Assembly: GCA_035968315.1 (NCBI GenBank)
Contig: JAVYIN010000005.1
Span: forward strand, 806,001-870,000
Length of the DNA: 64,000 nucleotides
Direction of reading: 5' to 3'
Source: Nitrospira sp.
Lineage (GTDB): Bacteria > Nitrospirota > Nitrospiria > Nitrospirales > Nitrospiraceae
A program made the translations under genes and the position numbers. Positions within the stretch are counted from its first letter, which is position 1; each line of letters opens with the position of its first letter. A model generated the notes under the pieces. It worked only from the letters and a program-made list of their open reading frames with translations, made no database searches and was not told the DNA's origin. Positions 26,910 to 34,028 of the stretch are shown piece after piece.

Positions 26910-27872
26910 CGAAGCGGCCCGCACCAGCCGATGCCGGATCAAGTAGCGCCCGGTACAGGTCTCCCCGGGAACCAGGCGTTTCAATCCCCACTCCGGATGA
27001 TTGAAGGCATCCGTCGCGCAGGTCATCGGCTCGATGGCGAAGGCGCGGCGCGGAACCTCAGCGATCGCGTCGCCCGTGTAGACCACTACTGCGGAAAATG
27101 ACTGGTCCATGACCACCTCGACGACACGTCCGCTCGCCGAATGATGCAGGGAGGCCGTGGCCATTCCCTCCGCATCCCGTTCAAGCCGCACATAGCAGTG
27201 GTTGAAGCGGCGCGGGCCGATCGGTCGAGCCTTGCGATAATCCCACTCCGTCCCGGCTGCGTCGATGACTCGCCCAGTCGGTGCAAGCCGTTCGTTGAAT
27301 TCCAAAAACGCCGCGCCGGGAATCTTCACCTCGGCCTCATCGACCAGCTCTGTGCCGACCGTGAAGTAGGGATGAAAGCCCACCCCGACCGGCGCCGCCT
27401 GGCTCCCGGCATTCCGCACGGCGAATGAACAGGACAGGCCTTGGCGGTCCAAGGCGTACCTGACGCGACAATCGAGCGTAAACGGATAGCCCCGAGGGCC
27501 GTAGGTCGTGGCATCGAGACGGATCTCGAACGCGGCGCTCCGGGCATCGGCCTGCGCGAGGCGCCAAGGCAGCGCCCGCACAAACCCGTGGATCGCATTG
27601 GGCCCTTCCTTGTCATTCCGGTCGAGCTGTAAAACCTGTCCGTCAAACGAGTAGCGCCCCTCCGCAATACGTCCTGGAAAGGGAATGAGCACGTCCCCCT
27701 GGCCGCCCTTTTTATTGCCGCCACCCGAATAGCCCCAGACGATATCGGTTTCACCACCGCCCGGTTCCACGACACCATATTGCCGTAAAGACGCCCCCCA
27801 GGGCGACACGACCGCTCGCTGATGGTCGAATGACAGGATGATCTCAGTATCCGGCGTGCATTCGACCGTCAT
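26904..27872 (-). CDS. Aldose 1-epimerase family protein
   Basis: A 322-residue cytoplasmic protein of the galactose mutarotase fold. Family landmarks are NAIHGFVRALPW, GVGFHPYFTVG with its catalytic-type His, and FAIEPMTCATDAFN containing the likely catalytic Glu. These fit mutarotases that interconvert alpha and beta anomers of aldoses. Its stop overlaps the end of the convergent TPR gene by six bases. No sugar operon accompanies it, so the physiological substrate is open; a D-hexose-6-phosphate epimerase role is also possible. Confidence 0.88.
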   Translation of the reverse strand: MTVECTPDTEIILSFDHQRAVVSPWGASLRQYGVVEPGGGETDIVWGYSGGGNKKGGQGDVLIPFPGRIAEGRYSFDGQVLQLDRNDKEGPNAIHGFVRALPWRLAQADARSAAFEIRLDATTYGPRGYPFTLDCRVRYALDRQGLSCSFAVRNAGSQAAPVGVGFHPYFTVGTELVDEAEVKIPGAAFLEFNERLAPTGRVIDAAGTEWDYRKARPIGPRRFNHCYVRLERDAEGMATASLHHSASGRVVEVVMDQSFSAVVVYTGDAIAEVPRRAFAIEPMTCATDAFNHPEWGLKRLVPGETCTGRYLIRHRLVRAASL

Positions 27873-27884
27873 TACATCCCTCGC

Positions 27885-30221
27885 TCACGACCGGCTATCG
27901 AGCAGCCGAGTCAGCACGGCCCCCAACTCCTGCAACATGGTGGGTTTCGGAATCGTTTCCTTGACGCCGGCGGCCAGAACGGAGGCCTGCTCGGCCGGCG
28001 TGAGATACCCCGAGACCAACACCACCGGCAGCGTCGCGCAAATCTTCATCACCTCGCGCGCCACATCCAGGCCAGAGAGTTCCGGCATATTGTAATCCGT
28101 CACAACGGCATCGAAGCCGTCCGGATTGGCGCGGACCAATGCCAGCGCCTCCGCCGGCTTGGTGCAGCCGGTGACCTGATAGCCCTGCGGCTCAAAGAGC
28201 GCCCGCACCAATTCCACCAGCATCTCTTCGTCATCCAGATAGAGCAGACGGCAGGTTCGACCAGGACGGGCCGCCTGGGAGGCCTTGGCTGGTTCATGCG
28301 CCGGAGCCGGAGCCTCGACGGCCGGAAAGTACAAGTGAAAGGCCGTCCCTTGCCCCTGGGCGCTCTCGACAACAATGGTCCCGTCGTGCCCCTGCACAAT
28401 GCCATGCACAACGCTCAAGCCCAGTCCCGTGCCCTGCCCGAGCGGCTTGGTCGTAAAGAACGGATCGAAAATACGCGCCATCGTCTCGCGCGACATGCCG
28501 CAGCCGGTATCGCGCACCGAGAGGCGCGCATAGCGGCCCGGCGGCAGCGTCACATGCAGGCTGTGCAGCGGCTGAGCCAGCGTGACAGGCGCCAGGTCCA
28601 CGGTGATGCGGCCAGGATGATCCCCCAACGCATGCCAGGCGTTGGTGCAGAGGTTCATGAGGACTTGATGGAGCTGCGTGCCATTGGCCAGCACGTGCGG
28701 CGTGGCCGCATCGACCGTGCTGGTCAATTCAACGCCGGCCGGCAAGGTGGCGCGCAGCAACGCCAGCGCTTCGGTGACGACGGGGGAAAGCGGCAGCACG
28801 GTGCGGGATACGTCCTGCTGGCGCGTGAAGGTGAGGATTTGCTGCACAACATGGGAGGCCCGCTGCCCGCCTTCGATAATCCGCGCCAAGTTCGGCCTGG
28901 ACGGATGATCGTCCGCGCTCTTGGCGCAGGCGATCTCGGCGTTGCCCAGGATGGCGGTCAGGATATTATTGAAGTCGTGCGCGATGCCCCCGGCCAATTG
29001 CCCAAGCGCCTCCATTTTCTGCATCTGCTGGATCTGGTCCTGTGAGGCCTGGAGGGCCGCCTCCGCCTCCTTACGGTCAGTAATGTCGTTTCCCACCGTG
29101 ATCAGGCAGGCCACCCCGTTCAGTTCGATAAGATCCGAGGACACCAGGATGTGGCGCAGGCTCCCGGATTTCATCCGGCAAGTCATCTCGCGATTGAGCA
29201 CCGGCTTGCCGGATTGCACCTGCTCGATCAGCCGGCGGCGGTCTTCGGGATCAGGCCAGATCCCGAGCATCAGCGTCGTGCGCCCGATCACCTCTTCACG
29301 CGGATATCCAAATAGCGCCAAACAGGCGTCGTTCACGTCGATGGTGCGCCCCGTGGCGATTTCGGTGATACCGACCGGATTGGGGCTTGCACGGAACGCT
29401 TTCGCAAACTGCTCTTCGCTTTGATCCAATGCCCGTTCGGTCAGCTGACGCTCGGCAATCTCGACTTGAAGCTGTTCGACCGTGTCCCGCAACTGCCGGT
29501 CCCGCTCATGAATCTGAGCCAGCATCTCATTGAGGCCGTCCGCCAACAGGCCGATTTCGTCGTCCCCCCGCTTCACGGCTTGCACCGTATAGTCCTTGTC
29601 CTGGGACACTCGGCGGGCCACCCGCGTGAGATCCGTAATCGGGCCGGAAATCGATGCCTGCAACCGTGAGGCAATGAAAAATGCCAGGGCAAACGAGACA
29701 CCCAGTACCCCCGCGCCGATGAGCAACAACGAACGGAGACGCGTCTGCTGCTCAGTGAGATCCGCCCGAATTGCGATGTGGCCAATCACGTCGTGGTCCA
29801 GCAAGACCGGCAAATACAGGTCGATGGTGTTTCCCTCGAAGCGCACCTCTTTCTCATCGGTCCGGTACGGCGGCACAACGACATCAGGGCTTCGGCGATA
29901 CTCGGCGAACAGCAGGCCGGCCTTGTCATAAATCACGGCGGCCACCAGCCGGGGATCGGCGCGCAACGGAATCAGATTTTCCTGGGCGGCCGCGCGGTCC
30001 CGGAACGCGAGCGGCGCGGCATTATTGATTTCCAGAACCTTCAACCGAAGCAGCAGATCGCTCGCCAGCGACTGCCGGTACGTCGTCATATCGTAGGTGA
30101 GGAATGCGGCGGCGGCGAGCAGCAGGGCGCTGCCAGCAGCCAGCATCGTGATCCAGATCAGCTTCTGTTTAATGGGAAGATGCTGCCACACCTGTTTCAT
30201 CGTGCGTCCCATCACCGTCAT
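27885..30221 (-). CDS. Hybrid sensor histidine kinase with HAMP, PAS and receiver domains
   Basis: A 778-residue protein: membrane segments at about residues 19-44 and 166-188 enclosing a periplasmic sensor, a HAMP domain (LTRVARRVSQDKDYTV), a PAS domain (ATGRTIDVNDACLALFGY), a kinase core with phospho-acceptor His in QLAGGIAHDFNNILTAILG, and an ATPase domain (VRDTGCGMS, GTGLGLSVVHGIVQ). It ends in a receiver domain with Asp in AVVTDYNMPELSG. It overlaps the YfiR gene by four bases (ATGA). The TonB receptor-YfiR-kinase order suggests that an envelope signal controls the kinase. Confidence 0.92.
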   Translation of the reverse strand: MTVMGRTMKQVWQHLPIKQKLIWITMLAAGSALLLAAAAFLTYDMTTYRQSLASDLLLRLKVLEINNAAPLAFRDRAAAQENLIPLRADPRLVAAVIYDKAGLLFAEYRRSPDVVVPPYRTDEKEVRFEGNTIDLYLPVLLDHDVIGHIAIRADLTEQQTRLRSLLLIGAGVLGVSFALAFFIASRLQASISGPITDLTRVARRVSQDKDYTVQAVKRGDDEIGLLADGLNEMLAQIHERDRQLRDTVEQLQVEIAERQLTERALDQSEEQFAKAFRASPNPVGITEIATGRTIDVNDACLALFGYPREEVIGRTTLMLGIWPDPEDRRRLIEQVQSGKPVLNREMTCRMKSGSLRHILVSSDLIELNGVACLITVGNDITDRKEAEAALQASQDQIQQMQKMEALGQLAGGIAHDFNNILTAILGNAEIACAKSADDHPSRPNLARIIEGGQRASHVVQQILTFTRQQDVSRTVLPLSPVVTEALALLRATLPAGVELTSTVDAATPHVLANGTQLHQVLMNLCTNAWHALGDHPGRITVDLAPVTLAQPLHSLHVTLPPGRYARLSVRDTGCGMSRETMARIFDPFFTTKPLGQGTGLGLSVVHGIVQGHDGTIVVESAQGQGTAFHLYFPAVEAPAPAHEPAKASQAARPGRTCRLLYLDDEEMLVELVRALFEPQGYQVTGCTKPAEALALVRANPDGFDAVVTDYNMPELSGLDVAREVMKICATLPVVLVSGYLTPAEQASVLAAGVKETIPKPTMLQELGAVLTRLLDSRS

Positions 30222-30772
30222 GGCGCCTCGACGATCCGCCCAAGCTTGAGCAACTTCGAGCTGACCTTCAGCTGCGCGCGCGCCGCCGCCTGCGGGCTGA
30301 TTTCAAACCGCAGTTTGCCGTCTTCCACGAATAGCTTGATGATCCCCCCTTTTTGGATGAACCGATCCGACTCGCCCACCGTGAGAATGGGCAGCGTCTT
30401 GGCCAGACTCCCCGCCCATTCGGCCACATCGATAGCCGAGGCCTCCACGAAGAGAACCTGACAGGCACTGGCTTCATCGAGGGAGCGCAGCGACCGCGTC
30501 ACTACTGTGCGGCCCTGCACCTGCTTGTCTTGCAGCGTCAGACTCGTGGCCTGCATCATGCGCTCGTCGCCGATAACGCAAATCGTAAAGGTCTCCGCCT
30601 TACTCGGCAACGCCATTTCCGGCCATTCGACAAACTTGGAAAAATTATAGAGGAATGCTGCCTTGATCTCATACTCCTCGCCGACGGCATGGCCAGGCAC
30701 CACGGACAGCCACAGTGTGACCAGACCAGCGAACACCACTACGCGCCAGGACGGTTGACGGCCCATCACCAT
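30218..30772 (-). CDS. YfiR family periplasmic protein
   Basis: A 184-residue exported protein with a signal sequence (ending PGHAVG) and the family opening EYEIKAAFLYNFSKFVEWP. Later blocks are FTICVIGDERMM and ILTVGESDRFIQKGG. In Pseudomonas YfiR restrains the diguanylate cyclase YfiN; no cyclase gene is present here, and the downstream gene encodes a hybrid kinase instead. The gene overlaps the TonB receptor stop by seven bases and the kinase start by four, so all three are translated from one message. A role as a periplasmic regulator of the kinase is inferred. Confidence 0.9.
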   Translation of the reverse strand: MVMGRQPSWRVVVFAGLVTLWLSVVPGHAVGEEYEIKAAFLYNFSKFVEWPEMALPSKAETFTICVIGDERMMQATSLTLQDKQVQGRTVVTRSLRSLDEASACQVLFVEASAIDVAEWAGSLAKTLPILTVGESDRFIQKGGIIKLFVEDGKLRFEISPQAAARAQLKVSSKLLKLGRIVEAP

Positions 30773-32829
30773 CGCCAGGTTACTTTCCCATAGACGCCGC
30801 GCTGAATCTCCGTCGGCGTAAAAGACACGATCCTCTCCCGAAACTCCGGCCGGTGAGGATCCAGCAGGTTTTGCCCCACCAGCGAGATTTCCATTCGAGC
30901 CGTTGGTTTCCAGCCTAGCCGCGCATCAAGCGTCACATAGGATGGAATCTGAATCCCCGGCAACCGGTCCACATACCGCGCCCACAGATCGAATTCAGTT
31001 CTATGTGGGAGCGACATCAACGATCGAAGCGAGATTTGATGGGCTGGATTCTCACCTGTGGCATTGCCTGCCCCGGTGTCATTAGAACGATCGGTATACA
31101 AATGCATATAGAGATAGGTATAGGAGGGCTGAATCCGCCACCACTCGACCGGGCGCCACTCCAGCGAGGCCTCGATTCCGTATGTTTCAGCGCGCAATTT
31201 GTTGCTCACATTCAGCGGCAACACCGTGTGGCTGGGAGCTGGGGCAGTTTCTGTAAAGGTTGGTCCGGGTTCGAACGTCCTCAGGTCTTTATAGTTGTTG
31301 TAAAACGTGGCGAGGTCCAGGGATAGCGCCGGCGTGATCTGATTGCGATACCCAGCTTCGTATGCCATCATTTGTTCATTCCCGAAACCTCGATCACCCA
31401 TCACCGCAACCAACGGAGACCGCCCTGTAGGCTGGTTCACACGCACATCGTCCTCTGCCACTGACGGTGTGCGAATAGCCCGTGATACCGCAGTCCAGAC
31501 GGTTTGACGTTCCGTGGGCGTCCAACGCAATTTGATGCTGGGCTGTACGACAAAGCCGGTGAAATCGTTATGTTCCACTTTCGTGCCGAGCGTGAGCGTC
31601 ACTTGTTGGGGGATAAGAGTGATGTCATCTTGGATAAATCCGCTCCAGAGGCTAAAGAAGCGGGTTTTCGGGTTATAGCTGGAACCGAGAAGATCTGAAC
31701 TATTGTCCGTTAGGTTGTTCACAAACCGATAACCGAGCCCCCAGATGACATTTTGCCTGACGCCCAAAGCTGCATGGTGCTGGAAGTTAATATCGGCCGT
31801 GTCGGTCTTGATCCACTGACGACCATTGTCGAGCTCAAGCCGGTCGTAATAGGCTTGAAGGATCAGGCCTGACGTCGGAGAAATCTTATGGGTCCAACGC
31901 CCCAGAAGATTGCCTCCAGTTGCCAGGGCCTTGAAATCGAAGGCCTGAGTGAATGGCGTGGTAAGAATGGGCAAGGTCGTATTTTCTCGGTATCGCTCGG
32001 AATAGTAATCTCCCTGGAGAGTAAACGCATCTCCGTTGTTGGCAGTATGGTCCATCCGCATCCCCGCGCGGCCTTGCTGCCACCGGTCAGTTGCGGGGTC
32101 GCCTGTGCGTGTCGCTTGATCGTCACGCGCGAAGAATTTGCCATAGACACGGAGGTGCGTATCGTCTGATAGCGCGGCTCCATAGCGCATGCCGGTAAAA
32201 CCGCGTTCTTCGGTACCCGCGCCGCCTACAAACAGGCCACCCTGGGTATCCTTCGCCTTTTTTGTAATGACGTTGATAACCCCGTTGACGGCATTGGATC
32301 CCCAGAGTGTCGCCCCCGGTCCGCGAATGACTTCGATGCGCTCGATATCTTCGAGCAGCGTATCTTGAACGTCCCAATACACACCCGCGAATGTGGGCGT
32401 ATAGACCGTGCGGCCATCGATGAGGACGAGCAGCTTATTGGCAAATCGTCCGTTAAAACCCCTCGCGGAGATCGCCCACTTATTGCTGTCGATTTTGGCA
32501 ACCTGCAGCCCCGGCACCATCCGAAGCGCTTCGGGAATGGAGGTTGCGCCGGAACGACGGATATCCTCCTGAGTCAACACAAACAGCGCAGCGGCAGACT
32601 GTGAGAAGGGCTGCTCACGTTTGCTCACGGACGTCACCGGCAAGTCCATCAGTTCCTCGAGGCTAAGCTCGGCAAGATCGACTTGATCGGCGGCAGGTGG
32701 CACTATATTGGCCGCCAGAATGGGCAGCGGGCGCAGGAGCGCCGCGAGACCCAGAACAACCACCATAACGACACGTCCATACCTGTGGCTGTCCTGGCAT
32801 TTCCAGGGAACAATCAACCCCATTATCAA
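30766..32829 (-). CDS. TonB-dependent outer-membrane receptor
   Basis: A 687-residue receptor. A signal sequence (about residues 17-39, ending LAANI) precedes a short LSLEELMDLPVTSVSKREQ segment typical of receptors of this group. The plug domain follows (ALFVLTQEDIRRSGATSIPE, RGFNGRFANKLLVLIDGRT, RGPGATLWGSNAVNGVINV). The barrel ends in GVYGKVTWRW with a terminal aromatic residue. It resembles vitamin or siderophore-like receptors, but the ligand cannot be deduced. It leads an operon with yfiR-like and hybrid kinase genes. A remnant of a second copy lies about 0.3 kb upstream (33112-33264). Confidence 0.93.
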   Translation of the reverse strand: MIMGLIVPWKCQDSHRYGRVVMVVVLGLAALLRPLPILAANIVPPAADQVDLAELSLEELMDLPVTSVSKREQPFSQSAAALFVLTQEDIRRSGATSIPEALRMVPGLQVAKIDSNKWAISARGFNGRFANKLLVLIDGRTVYTPTFAGVYWDVQDTLLEDIERIEVIRGPGATLWGSNAVNGVINVITKKAKDTQGGLFVGGAGTEERGFTGMRYGAALSDDTHLRVYGKFFARDDQATRTGDPATDRWQQGRAGMRMDHTANNGDAFTLQGDYYSERYRENTTLPILTTPFTQAFDFKALATGGNLLGRWTHKISPTSGLILQAYYDRLELDNGRQWIKTDTADINFQHHAALGVRQNVIWGLGYRFVNNLTDNSSDLLGSSYNPKTRFFSLWSGFIQDDITLIPQQVTLTLGTKVEHNDFTGFVVQPSIKLRWTPTERQTVWTAVSRAIRTPSVAEDDVRVNQPTGRSPLVAVMGDRGFGNEQMMAYEAGYRNQITPALSLDLATFYNNYKDLRTFEPGPTFTETAPAPSHTVLPLNVSNKLRAETYGIEASLEWRPVEWWRIQPSYTYLYMHLYTDRSNDTGAGNATGENPAHQISLRSLMSLPHRTEFDLWARYVDRLPGIQIPSYVTLDARLGWKPTARMEISLVGQNLLDPHRPEFRERIVSFTPTEIQRGVYGKVTWRW

Positions 32830-33111
32830 TCTCTTATATGCTTAATCCCCGTGAGAACATTCCGATCATTCCCATGGCATGGTTTTTCGCTGGCGACACC
32901 CGCATAACAAGTCCGGAATAGTCGCGCCCACGAGTCAGGACTCGGCCAAACGCCAAAATACAGGGAGATTAATTCGTTATCAAGATTTTACCTACTTATG
33001 GCTATAGCCTTATATCCCTATTTCGACCATTCTTTCACAAGTACGCTAACCGAACCCAAACCGTATTTCGCGCATGGCGCGACGTTCAGCCGTCAACGTT
33101 TTCCCCGCTTC
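32830..33111. other. Intergenic region upstream of the TonB receptor gene
   Basis: No credible gene is visible in this stretch. It should hold the promoter of the TonB receptor operon; an AT-richer segment around 32970-33040 is the likeliest place, but no confident -35/-10 pair was found. The next 150 bases hold the TonB receptor remnant. Confidence 0.4.
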
Positions 33112-33264
33112 CTACCATCGCCAGATCACTTTTCCATAGAAGCCGCGCTGAACTTCCGTGGGACAAAAAAGACCGTTCGCTCCCGATACTCGGGCCGGCG
33201 AGGATCCAGCATGTCTTCCCCCACCAGCGACACTTCCATGCGAAATGTCGGTTTCCAGCCTAGG
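33112..33264 (-). pseudogene. Remnant of a TonB-dependent receptor C-terminus (frameshifted)
   Basis: The 153 bases match the last 50 codons of the receptor at 30766-32829. One frame reads LGWKPTFRMEVSLVG, then EDMLDPRRPEYRERTV. After a one-base deletion at a TTTTTT run the neighbouring frame continues PTEVQRGFYGKVIWRW and stops. The intact receptor has LGWKPTARMEISLVG and PTEIQRGVYGKVTWRW at the same places. Everything upstream of the segment has diverged or been lost. It is therefore the 3' scar of a duplicated receptor gene. No similar homology was seen between 33265 and 33414. Confidence 0.85.
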
Positions 33265-33414
33265 ACAACTCACGGACAAATCAGGTCATCACATACGAGA
33301 GAACGGGATGTTTGCGATCACATGGAGGGAGGCACGCGTAATCCGATAAGTACAGTGATCGACGGCCACAAGAAGGACCATCGGAGGGAAATGGCACCAT
33401 AGCGGATGCAACCG

Positions 33415-33693
33415 TTACATGGGGATGTCTCTCGTCCCATCGTAGGCGTTGTTCGACTGGAACGAGACCTTAATGGTGTCGCCGCTCTTCACGGCCGTGT
33501 CTTCGGTGCCGACTTTCTTGTTCACCGTGATGAGCGCTTCGCGGCTGGCAATAAACCGGAGCAGCGGGCCCAGTTGATCAGGATTGGCCTCGATCAATTT
33601 CCTCACCGTCGTCACTTCGCTCGTCTCAATGTAGAACTCATTCTCCCCCACGGCCTCTAGGAGCGTCCTGCCGAATACCAGTACGGTTACCAT
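33415..33693 (-). CDS. MoaD/ThiS-like beta-grasp protein lacking a C-terminal diglycine
   Basis: A 92-residue protein with the beta-grasp layout of MoaD/ThiS: MVTVLVFGRTLLEAVG, a helix (TTVRKLIEANPDQLGPLL) and the strand-turn segment ALITVNKKVGTEDTAVKSGDTIKV. Sulfur carriers of this family end in Gly-Gly; this one continues with SNNAYDGTRDIPM and has no terminal glycine pair, so conventional thiocarboxylate chemistry is unlikely. AAGGA precedes the start. It follows the FAD/Fe-S dehydrogenase and diheme cytochrome genes on the same strand across a repeat-bearing gap, so it may belong to that transcript. The function is unknown. Confidence 0.65.
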   Translation of the reverse strand: MVTVLVFGRTLLEAVGENEFYIETSEVTTVRKLIEANPDQLGPLLRFIASREALITVNKKVGTEDTAVKSGDTIKVSFQSNNAYDGTRDIPM

Positions 33694-33788
33694 ATCAATC
33701 CTTGTCGGTCGTTATATTGTCTATCTGGTCTATTCGGTCGGTCGGTCTGTCTGGTCTGTCTAGTCTTTTTCGTCTGTCTGGTTCTCTG
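33694..33788. repeat. Low-complexity tandem GTCTGTC/GGTCGGTC repeat tract
   Basis: The gap between the diheme cytochrome and MoaD-like genes is made of short variations on GGTC and GTCTGTC on the plus strand (for example GGTCGGTCGGTCTGTCTGG at 33739-33757, and GTCTGTCTGG again at 33772). Read on the gene strand it is a purine-rich GACAGACC tract. It is not coding and may be a dispersed intergenic repeat. Confidence 0.5.
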
Positions 33789-34028
33789 TCACTGGCCCCT
33801 CGCATGACACCGGAAACAATCCTGACGCTTGGGATGGCGGTCCGGAAGCGGCTTGGCGGCACCGGCCTGGTGGCACGTCACACAATCCTTTTCAACCACG
33901 ATAGCCTGATGCTCCGCATTCTTGGGAATCACGGGGTTGCGATCCTTCGGCGTCGGCAATAACGACACACCCACCACGACCGCCACGGCAAACAGCACGA
34001 ACAACCAATCGACTTTTCTCAGTTTCAT
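33789..34028 (-). CDS. Small membrane-anchored diheme cytochrome c
   Basis: A 79-residue protein with one N-terminal membrane segment (VDWLFVLFAVAVVVGVSLL) and two haem-binding motifs, CVTCH and CFRCH, in the remaining 55 residues. The anchor would hold the haems on the periplasmic side. It overlaps the preceding dehydrogenase gene by four bases (ATGA), a strong sign that it is its electron acceptor or part of the same complex. The short length and the HQAG and HPKRQ segments around the haems fit a simple electron-shuttling domain. Confidence 0.88.
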   Translation of the reverse strand: MKLRKVDWLFVLFAVAVVVGVSLLPTPKDRNPVIPKNAEHQAIVVEKDCVTCHQAGAAKPLPDRHPKRQDCFRCHARGQ

